DNA of 64,000 nucleotides from Alopecurus myosuroides (Eukaryota; Streptophyta; Magnoliopsida; Poales; Poaceae), in the NCBI GenBank assembly GCA_028641055.1, contig CM054061.1, forward strand, positions 32,464,333-32,528,332, in the 5' to 3' direction. Numbering within the stretch: position 1 is the first letter of the stretch; every line of letters begins with the position of its first letter. Of this stretch, positions 9,489 to 22,233 are shown piece after piece. Both the position numbers and the translations under genes were made by a program. Under the pieces are notes generated by a model that was not told the origin of the DNA, ran no database searches, and saw only the letters and a list, made by a program, of their open reading frames with translations.

Positions 9489-12400
9489 CCCCCCCTTAAT
9501 CGAAACCTGGGAGAGGTTGAGATTACGTTTAAACTCATCTAATTTCTTTACACATAAAGTCTTGGTGAAGCCATCTGCAATCTGGTCTTTGCTTGAAATA
9601 AACCTGACGTCAAGTTGCTTACTAGCAACCCGTTCTCGAACAAAGCAAAAATCAATCTCAATATGTTTGGTGCGAGCATGGAAGACTGGATTTGCAGAAA
9701 GATACGTAGCACCAAGATTGTCACACCATAAGCATGGTTTCTCTTTTAGAGAAACACCAAGCTCTCGAACTAATGCTTCAACCCAAATCAATTCAGCAGT
9801 AGCATTTGCTAAGGACTTGTATTCAGCTTCTGTACTCGACCTTGACACAGTAGCCTGTTTTCTAGCACTCCAAGAAACAAGATTAGGACAAAAAAAGATA
9901 GCAAATCCACCTGTAGAGCGTCTATCATCCAGATCACCTGCCCAGTCAGCATCTGAATAGGCACTAAGAAGAGTAGAACTAGACTGCTGAAAAGTAAGGC
10001 CAACTCTTATTGTACCTTGAATATACCTCAGAATTCGTTTTACTGCAGTCCAATGTGCAGTAGTAGGAGCATGAAGATACTGACAAACTTTATTAACTGA
10101 GAAAGAAAGATCTGGTCTAGTCAAAGTTAAATACTGTAATCCTCCAACAATGCTCCTATAATGTGTAATATCCTCAGATCCAAGAGGAGATCCATCTGTC
10201 AGTCTGAGTGATTCAGTAGTGGAAAGGGGTGTAGGACATGGTGTACACGAGCTCATACCAACACGAGCCAATAAGTCTGTAGCATATTTTTCCTGACTTA
10301 AGATCAATCCAGTAGACTGTTTCTGAACCTCAATGCCTAAAAAATAGTGAAGATCACCAAGATCCTTGAGAGCAAAATCTGAGCTCAAATGATGTAGGAG
10401 AGCTGAAATAGCTGAGTCAGACGAACTACTGACAATAATATCATCAACATAGATTAAGAGAAACATAGTGAGTCCTGACTTGTTGTAAAGAAACAAGGAT
10501 GTATCAGCTTTTGATGGAATAAAACCAAGAGTGTGCAATTTTGAGCTTAAGCGAGAGTACCATGCTCGAGGAGCCTGTTTCAAACCATATAGAGCTTTAT
10601 CAAGTCTGCAAACATAATCTGGAGTAGCGGAAGACTGGAAACCTGGTGGTTGTTTCATATATACCTCCTCTTCCAGAACACCATGTAAGAACGCGTTCTT
10701 TACATCTAGCTGCCGTAAACTCCAACCTCGAGAAACTGAGATAGAAAGAACAATTCTGATAGTAGCAGCCTTGACAACTGGACTGAAAGTATCCTCATAG
10801 TCAATACCATATCTCTGTTTGAAACCTTTAGCAACAAGACGTGCTTTATATCTATCCACAGTGCCATCAGCATGTTTCTTGACACGATAAACCCACTTGC
10901 AATCAATAATGTTCTTATGAGCAGAAGGTGGTACCAAGTGCCAAGTATTATTACGAATAAGTGCATCATATTCATCATTCATTGCCTGTTTCCATTTGGA
11001 ATCATTAAGAGCTTCGCGCAAATTCTTTGGTTCCCCTGTGGATGTTAACAAGCCATATTTAACAAGATTACCGCTGTAAATATTAGTTTTCTTACCATAG
11101 GGAACAGTGCCATCTGTAGGTAATTTGGGCTTGCGGATTCCTTGTTGTAAGCGTGTACGCGGAACTGTGACAGGAGGAGAAGCATCCCCGGGAACCGTGT
11201 CCACAGAAAAACCAATAGAAGTATCCTCGGAATCCGTTCCTGCAGAACCAGCAGAACCAGAAGCATTGCTGTTGTCCGCATCATTGGAAATAAGGTGATC
11301 ATCATTAGCCACATGGTCATTATTGGCAATCATTGAGTCATTATTGGCAATCATTGAGTCATCATTAGCTGCAGGCATATCCGTATTGGCATGGACTGCA
11401 GACGCATCCATATTGGTTGCATGCTCATCATTGTGCAATGTCCCATCAGCAGTAGCAGTGTGCTGCGCGGGCCTGTCATCCGTCCCCGTCGACGAGAGAG
11501 ACGGCGACACCTGGCGGTCTCTGTTGGGTGCGGAGCCAGGAGCCGACTGCACGCGCGACGAGAAGGGAGGTGGGTCGGGTGAGGCATCACGACTGCTGTC
11601 GGGTTGCGACGCCGACGCAGAAACCTGACGGAAATTCCGCTCGGAATCATTGCTGTCCTCCTCGGGAGCAGTGCTGGCCCCCTCTGTCCTTTGTGCATCA
11701 TTAGGAGCATGATTGAAGGTGCTATTTGAGGCAGTGGCATCGGGATTTTCAGCAGATATTTCCGATGAACTTGAACAGCTATGATCAACATCAGCCTGGG
11801 GAATAATGTTAGTAGGAACAATATGCAAATAATGATCATTAGTATGCACACCCCTATCCGAACATGAAGGAGATGAATCATGTTGAGAGATGAGTAGAAT
11901 TTCATCACGTAAGCGTCTACCCGCATTGGGATTAAGGGATGCAAAAGGAAAGATGTTTTCATCAAATACAACATCTCGTGAGATATAAACACGGCCCGTG
12001 GCGACATCAAGGCATTTTACTCCTTTATGACGCGGACTATACCCAAGAAAAACACATTGTTTGGACCGGAAAGAAAGTTTGTGTTTGTTATATGGACGAA
12101 GATTGGGCCAACAAGCACAACCAAAAATGCGAAGAGACTCATACTTTGGTGTAACTTGAAGTAATTTTTCCGTAGGAGTGGCAAAGTTTAGGACTTTTGT
12201 AGGAAGCATATTGATAAGAAAAGTGGCTGTAATGAAAGCATCATCCCAATATTTAAGAGGCATTGAGGCATTGGCAAGAAGGGCAAGACCTACTTCAACA
12301 ATGTGACGGTGTTTGCGTTCAGCAGAACCGTTTTGTTGATGAGCATGAGGACATAAGACATGATGAACAATGCCTACACGTTGAAAGAAACTATTCAATT

Positions 12401-14465
12401 TCTCATATTCACCACCCCAATCAGTTTGCATGGTGAGAATTTTACGACCAAACTGTCTTTCAACATATTGTTGGAAATCAAGAAACACTTGATAAACCTC
12501 GGATCGTTTTTTGAGCAAATAAATCCAAGTAAATTTGCTAAAATCATCAATAAAGCTTACATAATATGCATGTTTGCTAATAGAAAGAGGAGCTGGACCC
12601 CATACATCAGAGAATATTTGTTCCAAGGGAACAGTGGAAACGCTACTGGATACAGGATAGGGTAGCTGATGACTCTTTGCTCGCTGGCATGGATCACATA
12701 TGTAAGGATTTATTTCTGGGGAATGTAAAAGTTTATGCTTCCTAAGAATTTGCTGAACAATAAACGAAGATGGATGACCTAAACGACGATGCCACGTGGA
12801 GGATGAAGGCTGAGTGGTGACGAGTGCATGCTTGGGATCCGAAACTGGAACAAGGGGATAGAGACCACCATGACAGGGACCTCTAAAGATGATGCGGTGC
12901 GTTTCCTGATCCTTAATCAAGAAAAAGAAAGGGTGAATTTCCATATAACAATTATTGTCAAGACTGAGTTGATGAGCAGAAAGTAAACTCATGGATGCAT
13001 CAGGAACATGTAAAATATCACGAAGATGTAGAGAGCTAGCAGGGGTGTGCAAAACAGAATGACCAATATTAGCAATGTCCATACCTTGTCCACTAGCATT
13101 ATTAACTTGATCACCCCCATTATATGGTTCATGATCATTAAGCTTATTGAGTTGTCCCGTGACATGATTTGTGGCACCAGTGTCTACATACCAATTAGTA
13201 TCAACTCCATACGCACCTTTTGTCTCCTTGGGTGGTTTGTCCTCATCATCATCATCACCATAGCGCCACCAACATTCATCCGCAGGATGTCCCTCCTTCT
13301 TGCAGATTTGACAGAATACACCATCTTGCCATGGAGAGGCACGACGATCTTTACGTGGCTGTTTTTGACGATTAGGAGTTGGACGTGGGCGTTGTTGTTG
13401 CTGCGGAGGTTGTGGAGGAGGGGGAGGTCGGTGTTGTGGAGGCATATATGGTGGTTGATACGGTGGAGCATAGGAAGCCGGAGGTGGATATGGTGAGGCA
13501 TACGGGGGCATATATGGAGCGGGCTGGTATGGAGATGCATAAGGGGCCGGTGGCATATGAGACTGCTGCATATGAGGCTGGTATGAAGAGGCATAAGGAG
13601 CCGACGGCATGTATGCAGGGGCCGAGTACGGCTGCTGCGGCGAGTACGGCTGTGGAGCCGTAAACTGCTGCGGGTAGGGCAGGTGGGGCGGTCCCGAGTA
13701 CTGCTGCGGGTATGACTGTTGCGGAGGCATATATGGACGATTTGCTCCATTGTAGGGAACCCGAGGAACGGCATTGACCGAAGACATGAACGAGCCACTA
13801 GCTGAGCCGGAGCCAATACTTGCAGTGGAGAGCATGGCGTCACGACTTTCATACGAGAGAAGCTGAGAGCACATGTTGTTGAGGGATGTAGAGGGAACCA
13901 CCTTAAGAGCAGCAACGAAACCATTGTAAGAACTGTCAAGACCATTCATGATATAGTCCTTGAGTTCATCCTCATCCACAATTTTGCCGGCAGTAGCAAG
14001 CTCGGAGGCATAGCCTTTCATCTTGGTGATATACTGCTGAGCTGTCATGTCTTGTTTTTTTGTATTGGTGAGAGCGCCACGAAGTTTAGAGACCCGAGAT
14101 TTTGATTGAGAGGAAAATAGGTTATGGATGGCACTCCAAACCTCAGCTGCGTGAACCAGACCATAGACATGCGAGAGAATATCCTCGGACAATGAATTTA
14201 CAATGTAGCTAACCACAAGCTGATCACGGGTGATCCAAGCATCGTAGGCGGGATTTGGAACCTGGATTTTTTTCTGGGTATCATCCTCTTTCTCAATGAA
14301 CTCGGGAGGTGGCGGATCCGTGCCCTCAAGGAGACGCATAGCACGCGCCCCGCGCAACGCGGGCAAAATCTGAGCTTGCCAAGATAAGAAATTGTCCCGC
14401 GTGAGTTGTGTGGTAGGAGGAGCACCAATTTGAGAAGCCCCGGTTGATGAGTGCATGTAAGCCAT
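9483..14465 (-). CDS. Copia gag-pol polyprotein, intact, 1660 residues
   Basis: A single ORF encodes all steps of Copia replication. Approximate order: gag helices (residues 20-235); a Pro/Gln/Tyr-rich stretch (240-370); a CCHC knuckle [14 protein letters not shown] (about 385); protease [12 protein letters not shown] (about 428); the pre-integrase HRRLGHPS (about 560); integrase with SDVWGP, TDWGGEY and [10 protein letters not shown] supplying D, D and E (620-715); reverse transcriptase from about 1160, with [22 protein letters not shown] and the YVDD box near 1340; and RNase H with [23 protein letters not shown] and [11 protein letters not shown] (1500-1630). This is the full domain set at normal length, with no stop. 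The last codons (KGGY, stop) are read from the polypurine tract into the 3' LTR. The start is the first ATG, 450 bp after the LTR. Confidence 0.95.
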   Translation of the reverse strand: MAYMHSSTGASQIGAPPTTQLTRDNFLSWQAQILPALRGARAMRLLEGTDPPPPEFIEKEDDTQKKIQVPNPAYDAWITRDQLVVSYIVNSLSEDILSHVYGLVHAAEVWSAIHNLFSSQSKSRVSKLRGALTNTKKQDMTAQQYITKMKGYASELATAGKIVDEDELKDYIMNGLDSSYNGFVAALKVVPSTSLNNMCSQLLSYESRDAMLSTASIGSGSASGSFMSSVNAVPRVPYNGANRPYMPPQQSYPQQYSGPPHLPYPQQFTAPQPYSPQQPYSAPAYMPSAPYASSYQPHMQQSHMPPAPYASPYQPAPYMPPYASPYPPPASYAPPYQPPYMPPQHRPPPPPQPPQQQQRPRPTPNRQKQPRKDRRASPWQDGVFCQICKKEGHPADECWWRYGDDDDEDKPPKETKGAYGVDTNWYVDTGATNHVTGQLNKLNDHEPYNGGDQVNNASGQGMDIANIGHSVLHTPASSLHLRDILHVPDASMSLLSAHQLSLDNNCYMEIHPFFFLIKDQETHRIIFRGPCHGGLYPLVPVSDPKHALVTTQPSSSTWHRRLGHPSSFIVQQILRKHKLLHSPEINPYICDPCQRAKSHQLPYPVSSSVSTVPLEQIFSDVWGPAPLSISKHAYYVSFIDDFSKFTWIYLLKKRSEVYQVFLDFQQYVERQFGRKILTMQTDWGGEYEKLNSFFQRVGIVHHVLCPHAHQQNGSAERKHRHIVEVGLALLANASMPLKYWDDAFITATFLINMLPTKVLNFATPTEKLLQVTPKYESLRIFGCACWPNLRPYNKHKLSFRSKQCVFLGYSPRHKGVKCLDVATGRVYISRDVVFDENIFPFASLNPNAGRRLRDEILLISQHDSSPSCSDRGVHTNDHYLHIVPTNIIPQADVDHSCSSSSEISAENPDATASNSTFNHAPNDAQRTEGASTAPEEDSNDSERNFRQVSASASQPDSSRDASPDPPPFSSRVQSAPGSAPNRDRQVSPSLSSTGTDDRPAQHTATADGTLHNDEHATNMDASAVHANTDMPAANDDSMIANNDSMIANNDHVANDDHLISNDADNSNASGSAGSAGTDSEDTSIGFSVDTVPGDASPPVTVPRTRLQQGIRKPKLPTDGTVPYGKKTNIYSGNLVKYGLLTSTGEPKNLREALNDSKWKQAMNDEYDALIRNNTWHLVPPSAHKNIIDCKWVYRVKKHADGTVDRYKARLVAKGFKQRYGIDYEDTFSPVVKAATIRIVLSISVSRGWSLRQLDVKNAFLHGVLEEEVYMKQPPGFQSSATPDYVCRLDKALYGLKQAPRAWYSRLSSKLHTLGFIPSKADTSLFLYNKSGLTMFLLIYVDDIIVSSSSDSAISALLHHLSSDFALKDLGDLHYFLGIEVQKQSTGLILSQEKYATDLLARVGMSSCTPCPTPLSTTESLRLTDGSPLGSEDITHYRSIVGGLQYLTLTRPDLSFSVNKVCQYLHAPTTAHWTAVKRILRYIQGTIRVGLTFQQSSSTLLSAYSDADWAGDLDDRRSTGGFAIFFCPNLVSWSARKQATVSRSSTEAEYKSLANATAELIWVEALVRELGVSLKEKPCLWCDNLGATYLSANPVFHARTKHIEIDFCFVRERVASKQLDVRFISSKDQIADGFTKTLCVKKLDEFKRNLNLSQVSIKGGY
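9489..9498 (-). other. Polypurine tract of the Copia element
   Basis: Minus strand TTAAGGGGGGG lies directly against the 3' LTR; it is the expected plus-strand primer and also encodes the last residues of the polyprotein. Confidence 0.75.
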
Positions 14466-14905
14466 CGGTATTGGGGACCGTGACGAGCAGAACTGACAAA
14501 GGTGCCGGTGTCGTGGACGGGGCTCCGATCACAGAAGACAGCGATCGGTAGCTGATCGATTGGACTAGGAGCTGATCGGACAGAAGACAGCTAGCGATCG
14601 GTAGCTGATCGATCACACAGCCGAGCGATCGGGAGCCGAACGGTCGTAGTCGTACCCGAGCGAAGGAGAGCAGGCTCGAGAGGTGCCGATCGAGCGATCG
14701 GAACCTAGGTCATGGTCGTAGGCCCGTAGTAGATCGATCGTGAGGCGATCGAACGAGCAGTCGTAGACTAGGTCTTGGCGTAGGGATTGATCGGAAACAA
14801 GATCAACCGAAGTTGTAGTCGTAAGTTCGTAGAGGTGCGATGGTTGTTGGCCGGCGGCGGCGGAGAGAGCTCCGGGGCGGCGGCTAGATGGGTGGAAGGG
14901 AGGGG

Positions 14906-14915
14906 CCTGATACCA
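14906..14915 (-). other. Primer binding site (initiator tRNA-Met)
   Basis: Immediately inside the 5' LTR the minus strand reads TGGTATCAGG, the 3'-end complement of plant tRNA-iMet that primes most Copia elements. Confidence 0.85.
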
Positions 14916-15072
14916 TGTTAAACTTTGGAAGGAACGGTCGTACCCGTTGGGGTCGCCGGCTACGTGTTATATGGCACAGGAAAAGCCCCTGTGGTGGCAA
15001 TACAAGGAGAGTACGTATTGGGGTAGGGTACTACCCTATACCCAATCCGTACAGAGTACAACATATCTAATA
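14916..15072 (-). repeat. 5' LTR of the Copia element
   Basis: 157 bp, starting TATTAGATATGTTGTAC and ending GTTTAACA on the minus strand. It matches the 3' LTR except for one base (G here against T there, near 15028 on the plus strand). At 157 bp it is very short for an LTR. Confidence 0.9.
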
Positions 15073-15077
15073 CTACA

Positions 15078-15489
15078 ATCACATGAGAAATCTTAGCAAG
15101 CTGCAGTTTTCACCAAGTCCAAACCGACTAAACATTTCTACAAACACCTTGTGAGTAAGATCGATATCTTGTAGCACAAAAATGTGAAGGAAAGGGAGGA
15201 GAGGGCGCACCTGTGGAGGAGTCCCTTGTCACCGCAAAGCATGCCATCCTCGTCCACGAAGCGCGTGATACCCTCGTCCATGGATCTGTTGTTGAAGCTT
15301 GTCATGGGGGTGGTGGGGCAGAGGGGACGGGCCTGGGGTGTGGGAGACAAGGCCGATGTGACGTGCCGGCGACGGGCGGGAGTAGGGCATGACAGCGGGC
15401 AGGCGGGGTAGGAAGGCGGCGAACATGAGTAGAGCGCGAGCAGTTTTGATGAATAGAGATTGGGGAGGAGAGGAAGAGGCATGCGCTCT
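15078..15489. other. Intronic sequence, nothing recognised
   Basis: A moderately GC-rich stretch with short overlapping ORFs on both strands that show no known domain. It could belong to the CACTA-like remnant that follows. Confidence 0.35.
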
Positions 15490-15790
15490 GCCGTTTAAGT
15501 TCTCAGGTTACCCGTGGTGCACATCCACCTTGTGCCTAACGTTCCCTTGGCGCACAGCTCCAGTGGTGCGCCATGGGTAGCCTGGTAAGTTTTTATGGGT
15601 TTGGTGCTAAGAAAATGGTGACACGATATTGGTGGCCCACTATTGCGCCACTAGTAATAATTTAAGATGTGACGCACACTCGCAAACACCCGTGCGCCAC
15701 CCGTAACTTTGCCCACTGAACCATACTTGTGGCCCATTTGTCTGATTGTGTGCCACTATATAACCTTACACAAAAAGATGTCGCTCCACA
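15490..15790. mobile_element. CACTA-like subterminal fragment
   Basis: Several copies of GTGCGCCA, TTGGCGCAC and GCGCCACTAGTA-type motifs occur in both orientations, the same kind of subterminal repeat as in the elements at 3918 and 18962. No terminal CACTA end or duplication was found, so this is probably a relic. Confidence 0.45.
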
Positions 15791-15799
15791 ATATCGTGT

Positions 15800-18700
15800 G
15801 ATATTTTTTTAATTCATATCATTATAAACTCTTGGAAGAGGATATTTGGAACACAGTTTTTGGTTTGAAAATGAGGATAAGAAGGCCATCGACCTCCGTT
15901 TGTCGCGTGGAGCTTTTCGCCAGCTTCCTCCGGTAGAGGCGGGTGGTTGGGAGAGGGGGTAGTTGGAGGCTGCGGCGGCTAGTGTTTCACCCGAGCCTGC
16001 CCCGGTTAGCGACACGAGGACCTTCCAAAACATATACTCCACAATCTACTCTTATAGTCTTATGCATGTATTATTTTTGTTGTAACTAGTCCCACTTTTA
16101 GGTATCAAAGTGCTATGTATGTCATGTGTCTATGCTCTATAATAACCTATGTTCGGATAATCGTATTCAATCAGAAAGAACCAGTCATTTCATGAAGACA
16201 CTGTCCAATGGGATCAAATTTGCAAACTGGATCATATTTTGGAAGTAGCGAAAGTAGGGACTACAACTCGAAAAAGTGTCTTTACAATTCCACGTCTCCC
16301 TTGATACTATATGATTAACCTGTGTTATTACTATACGGCAATATACATAGCTTTCTTTTTGTACAAAGAATAATAATAAGATGCATAGCTTTTAGTAAAT
16401 TTATAATTTATTGACTCGAGTTTGCGATTACATATTGCAGGGGATGCTCGCTCTTTGCGCCTGAAGAGACAAAAACTATGTAAGTGACATCTTCCATTCT
16501 CGACTTGATCATTTTCTTATTTGCATTCATATTTTTTTTGGGTTTCTGTGTTGGTCCCATCAATTGTTTAGTACTACTCAGTTTTTCAAATAGAGTTTCA
16601 TTGTCCTCGCTTCTCCCTTGATTTTTCGAAACCATTGAAGCGACCACGATCCCACATTCTTTGACCCTTTGTGGTCTGGCATACTGACATGGGTAGGACC
16701 CAGTTAATGACTACAAGTGGCACCTACTATATGCTTATATGTACCATGCCAACATGTCATCTATCTCGCCTTGTGTCCATGCCACCCGCCTTACCCGAAT
16801 TAGCACACACCTTCAATTACTCTAGCCAAAAAAAAGTTGCCGCACAGACTTGCCTGCCCGACATGACCACTCGTCTACCCCCACCTGCCAGCCACTTGCA
16901 TAGTCTGCCCCGCTGCGTTCTTAGGATATCGAGTGAGGTGAATCAATGCCCTTCCCATCGCGCGAACGCTCCCCGGATGCCATGACAACGGGCCTAGACA
17001 TGCGTGCATCTGTAAATCGTCCATTTTCCTCTCCCTTGCACCCACACATCCCACTTAACTCCTCTTCATCTTCTTTCCACAATGCCCTAGACACCTCCTT
17101 GCAACTTCCCATGGCTTGTGGCAGCCGCTCCAACCATGCTCACATGGCATTTCCAACCTCCACCACATTATAATGTCATGATTCCAAAAGGCGAGTGGAG
17201 AAGCGCATTCTTGAGTTCCTCTAGGATAGACCTAAACTCCCTCGAGCTCGATAAGGGGCCAAAATGCCGGCCTTTACTTCACACTCGATGTCATCCGCTC
17301 TAATCTGTGGACACCGATACTTAATAATAGTATAGATAAGTTGCTTAGGAGAAAAAACTCATCGAAACTCTATCCGCTTCCATGACCGACGCGGAATCCT
17401 TGTAGAAAGCAAGAAATGCAAAGTACAGGGAGGACCTGAATAAGGGTTTGACTTATGTCCTTTGCCGATACAACCTAGGACAATGCAACCAAGGGCAAGA
17501 TCAAGGTCTCAATGGAGGTGGCGAAGACTATGCCTCCTTGGACCTCTGAGGCACTTCCATCTATGTCTAGTGTTTCAGATTTTGGTTACAGTTATGTTAG
17601 AAAAGACCGTCATAAAGCATTCTAGTTGTTTATTTTGTATAATTACGTTAAAGTTCAAGCTCGTTTATGTTGGTGCAAGTTTTGCGTTTCATTCTGTGCA
17701 ATTATTTTAGTTTTTACTAATGTAGATCATGTGCGGGATATTTCTTTTCAACTTTGTTATGAAAAAACTATGCTTAACACCAAATAAGTCCACCTTGTGA
17801 AGTAACTTGGTTAAATTTTGGTACAAAATTACCCATCTTACCATGCTACTATTCTAATTAAATCATGTGTGCTGTTGTCCATGAGTTTCATATCTATTCA
17901 AACACTTTTAATATATTCCACACTTTAAACAATTATTATTTTTGTATTAATTGTGATTAATTCAACTTTTAACTACAAGTACCACATATTACACACCCTT
18001 GTGGATTTCCCACAGATTCCTACATGTTCACCAACATACTTTTCTATGATTTAGTAACATCCTATCACACACTTTTAGTTTAAATTTGAATTACTTTCAT
18101 AAACTGAGAGAGATTCATTTAAGTGGTCCAAAGTAGCAAAAAAAAAAAAGATGAAATTCATAATATTTGGACATTAGCCGTCAAATATATTTTACTTTGT
18201 GTGATAATTGAAGACATGTCATTTTGCACCATATTTATTTTATTTAGTTTACAAGGCACACCTACAAGGCATTTATGAAATAGGAAGACTAGTTTTGCTA
18301 AATAAGAAGTGGAAATATTGTTTTGCGTTTTTTTTTTTACAATGGTAGGATCCCTATTTATACCAAAATGGGCACATTATCATGAAATATGGTAGAATGA
18401 CCACGACCTTGGTCATTTGGGCTAAAAAAACACAAGATTTCATGCATAGAAAGGCACTTTGCGAAGCAAGTTCTCTTTTCCAAAGTTGTCAAAACTTAGT
18501 TTAATATTTTAGCTCGTAAGTAATACCAAAAGAGGAACATGCGAAGGCCTATTGTTTTTACATTTATCATATTATTTTTTCCAAAAAATGATTAAAATTG
18601 CGAGCACAACTTTCCATAGCAAGGAATTGAACTTATTAAAACACACGATTGGAAAAAAATACACAATAAACCACGGTAATTTAAAAGATACCTTTGGATG

Positions 18701-18961
18701 GTACATTTGACAAGGATAACATGACTGGGAGAGCGAGAGAGTTCAAAAGATATTTCATAATATTATCACCAATTTTTTAATTGTTTTTAGACATTGAAAA
18801 TCCTATGAAGAAAACTTAGTATCTCGTTTGTTAACAAAAAAACAGGTTTTTCCAGTTCTTTGGCCTATGTCATCCATGTCATATATATGTTATGCTATGA
18901 TTTTCCCATTCATCTACCTCTTTATCGCCTACAACCACCAGAAACAATGATTCATCGATAC
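15800..18961. other. Long AT-rich interval, no gene recognised
   Basis: ORFs here are short and lack domains. The GC-richer patch at about 16.7-17.3 kb looks like decayed coding or LTR sequence, but I cannot name it. The rest, from 17.6 kb on, is AT-rich, consistent with intron or degraded repeats. Confidence 0.35.
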
Positions 18962-21032
18962 CACTAGCAGGAAAACCCATTATAGTAGCCAATCATTAGT
19001 GGTCTTCGCTGATATAATGTGCCACTGATAATAACAATGGTGTGCCAGTTTTCCACATGCCATCTTTAATCATGTACCATCACCGTGCACACATGATATA
19101 CACACCACTGGCACATGGGACCCATATGTCCCTAGGGCTAAAGCATATCGGTAGTGTGGCGTATTCTTAGCGCGCCGATAACCATTCTGTATCGGTGGCA
19201 TGCAAGCATGTGCGCCATTGGTAGCTTATTTGTGGGTGTGGCGTTTGCTTGGTGAGCATCTTTAACAAAGCTGACTGCTCGCCTAGCGAGAGGACGGAGT
19301 GGAAGTGGGATGGCCCATCTACCAGCCTCTTACCGCCATGTTGAGCGGACAAACTTTTTAGTGGCTTCACACTCAGCCTTATCGCCTTGCAGATGACCGT
19401 GTCAAGCGATGGTGCAGCTTCCCATGCTGCTTTTAATCAGCACAGCCACACCACTTCTTCCCGTCGTTAATGCTCGCACCTACCCCCATGAGTTCTTATA
19501 AACCAAGGTGCTTCAGTGTCGGTCCCAAAATACTGCCACCCACCCTCTAGATCCCCCCACCCCCCCACACACAATTTCTCGGAGCTTCTGCGAGATAGTG
19601 TTATAAACGATGGCACAAAAACGATGAACAAAACAGATCTAGCACGACAGGGGACTAGAGATTTTTAATGTGGAAAATCCTTCCAATGGGGAAGAGAAAA
19701 AAACTACGGGCGACAGCCAGCAAATCTTCACTATGATGGGGTGAGGTTAGAAACGCCGGTGATTTACAATGTATGACTTATCCCAACTGAGGGCTTACAT
19801 GAGGTATATAAAGGGGACGAAACCCTAGACAAGGTGGTATTCGTTGCGCCTCCGGCTCCACTCGTCAGAAGTTCGGCCTTTATCAGTATATACTAATACG
19901 AATTTGGATCACACCAAAATAACAGATAGAGTGTATTCACGTGGTTCTCTGGCGGCATGTTCAAGTGCCACCCACCACCGTCGTATGCTGACGACCCGTG
20001 AGAAAATTGAACTCATGCGCACCAACAATCCTCCGCCGGTTCTAGAAAGCTGCTTGACAAACCTGGCCTGTAAGCCTCCTGTGGCACTGCCCCTCACCGG
20101 TCAGGCATGCCTGGACTACGTCAAGCTTTGCATGCTGGCAGGAGATTCCATTGGACCTCTGCCGCCGTCCCGAATGTGCCATCTCGGCACCCTATTGGGA
20201 TCAAGCCACGAGGAGGGAACATGAGGGTTGGTGATGCAGCTTCTTCCCTAGCGGCGGCAATCGCTCATCACCTGTCTGGAACGAGCCTGCCTTGTAGTAG
20301 CCCGGTATGCAGAACGCCATCGAAGCGTCCATGTTACCGCTGTCTCCGCAACCACTGCCATTACAAAATATTAGGCCGATCAAGAGCATGCAAGTTCCTC
20401 AAGATGAGCTTGGCGTGATGCTTAATTAGACCAGGTTTAGGATTAATTGCAAATGTCTTTTAGATTTGTAAAATTTATCTAAGAAATGAATGCGAATATG
20501 TAGCTTTGCTAAAATCCATGGCTTTTCTCAAATATATTTTTCGAGAGTACAACCCTAATTTGTAGGTCGCCGCTGATGGCACAACAAATTTCAGGCGACG
20601 GTTTCACGACGGCGTGTTTCTACATTGTTATTCTTATTTACATGCCAGCGGCGTGTGGGCTGCATTTCTATATTTTAATTATTATTTACATAACAGCGGC
20701 ACTTAGGATGCACGCCACATTGGCATGTCATATGCCGTTCACTGGAAAACTAATATCGGTGGCGGTGGCGAATTCAGCCCATTTGCTTAGGATGGGGCAG
20801 TCGTATATTGGGCTGGACATATTTTTTTTCCTTTTTATCTCTATTTTTTATAGGTTATATATGGCTTGGGCCAAATTTTAGAGTGGGGGCGTGCCGCTCC
20901 GCCACTGATCCGTGGGGTGCATAGGGGCACGCCACCGGTGGCCACTTCAAGTGATGCATAACTAGTGGTGTATCCAAAACACGCCACTAACAGCCATACT
21001 GCACACCACTAATAGGTTGTTTCTTACAAGTG
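18962..21032. mobile_element. Non-autonomous CACTA transposon, about 2.07 kb
   Basis: The left end is CACTAGCAGGAAAACCC and the inverted right end is CACTTGTAAGAAACAACC. The flanking triplets TAC (18959-18961) and TAT (21033-21035) differ at one base. The subterminal zones repeat GTGTGCCA, GTGTGGCG and CGCCACTA motifs in both orientations. No transposase was found inside; the ORFs near 19.8-20.4 kb show no domain I recognise and may be captured sequence. Confidence 0.72.
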
Positions 21033-22233
21033 TATGGTCATTGATCTATGTAGTATCCCAATAGTCAATGTCATGCATGTTTCTACATCTAAGAAATCCC
21101 ATGCATGTTAATTCACTCATAGCATGTGACTTGACAACCGGCATTGTCGATGCATATTGCATACTATAAATTGCAAATAAATCTATTTAATTTCTACTTA
21201 GGCTTTCCATTACAGGTAGCATTTCATTTGTTTTTGTAGAACTATTATTCCTAGTTTAGCTATTTTGGGATTTATGTATGCAACGTAATTGGCCAATTTT
21301 TTATTTATAAAAATCTTGCATTGTTTATATTGCAGATTCCGTACACGGTTTTTATCAAATATAAATTTCTATTATTGTATTGTAGGTTATTCTGAACTTC
21401 ATATAAATAAGTTTATTCCTTATTATTTGATACGGTTTGTGCTCATTATCGACATAATAATATTCAACTATACTGCTATCATCTGGACTCGTCGTGATAC
21501 AAGATTGCGGGTAATTTTGTCTACGTGTGTGTGAGCGTGGCTGCTTTTTTTCCTGATTTTAAGAACTAGTTGCAAACAAAAAAACAGTTTCATAAATACT
21601 TTATAAGTGTTTCTGTATCCCCATCATTATCAAGAACACAATAAATAAGCTTACCAAAACATGCGATAAGTGATCATGGACTAAACACCCAAGCATGATA
21701 ACGTATTAAACTGGCTTCAACTAAATTAGTATTGCATGAATGTACTTACAACAAATGGCACCACGATTGGTTTATCTTGTGTGAGAGCACGAAATATGTG
21801 GTGTGATGGCGCAACGAGCTTGCAGATCCAAGTGGTTCAACCTTTTATGCATGCATGCAATACCATACAACAGATGAATCCGCTAATGCATGTATGAATA
21901 CTGCTTGTGTTGTTTTAGGATTGATATAAGCCAAACAATGTATTATGTTTGAAAAAAGGATTATTAAATCTTCTCCATCATGTGTACTTAAATATTTAAC
22001 AGTTGGCACAACAAGTCCCCTAGAAAATTAAAACTTAAACATGAAACATTATCTTAACACCCCATACCCTTTGAGAAAACAGTAAATTTATGAATAAATA
22101 TTGACTAATCTCATATGTTTCTCTCATAAAAACTCTACACCATTTCTACCATTTTGGTTTGCTAGATACATTATACTTAACAAATCAAATGCTATATCAA
22201 TCTCTCTTAATGCATTTCTCCTTCTATATGCAG
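21033..22233. other. AT-rich presumed intron before the kinase exon
   Basis: No domain-bearing ORF was seen. It ends in a pyrimidine-rich acceptor, TTTCTCCTTCTATATGCAG, at 22215-22233. Confidence 0.5.

Larger units (their letters stand above)
9332..15072 (-). mobile_element. Complete Ty1/copia retrotransposon, apparently young
   Basis: The element is 5741 bp on the minus strand with two 157-bp LTRs differing at one base by my count. A perfect 5-bp duplication CTACA flanks it (9327-9331 and 15073-15077). A tRNA-iMet primer site and a G-rich polypurine tract sit in the right places. It encodes one uninterrupted gag-pol ORF. Near-identical LTRs plus an open polyprotein argue for recent insertion and possible present-day activity. 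It lies in the presumed long intron of the receptor-kinase gene, in antisense to it. Confidence 0.93.

Noticed and set aside
11351..12010. Minus-strand ORF of 219 codons and others inside the Copia
   Set aside because: Alternate frames of the intact polyprotein with no domain of their own.
16671..17303. A small protein gene at about 16.7-17.3 kb
   Set aside because: Several short ORFs in different frames with no domain and no start or promoter context; probably decayed repeat sequence.
19844..20418. Host gene inside the CACTA at 18962-21032
   Set aside because: The two ORFs overlap in different frames, show no recognised domain or splice-supported structure, and could be captured fragments at most.
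22101..22233. ATG at 22101 as the start of the kinase protein
   Set aside because: The 44 codons are AT-rich and unlike any receptor-kinase N-terminus, and a good pyrimidine tract and CAG acceptor end exactly at 22233. I treat them as intron.
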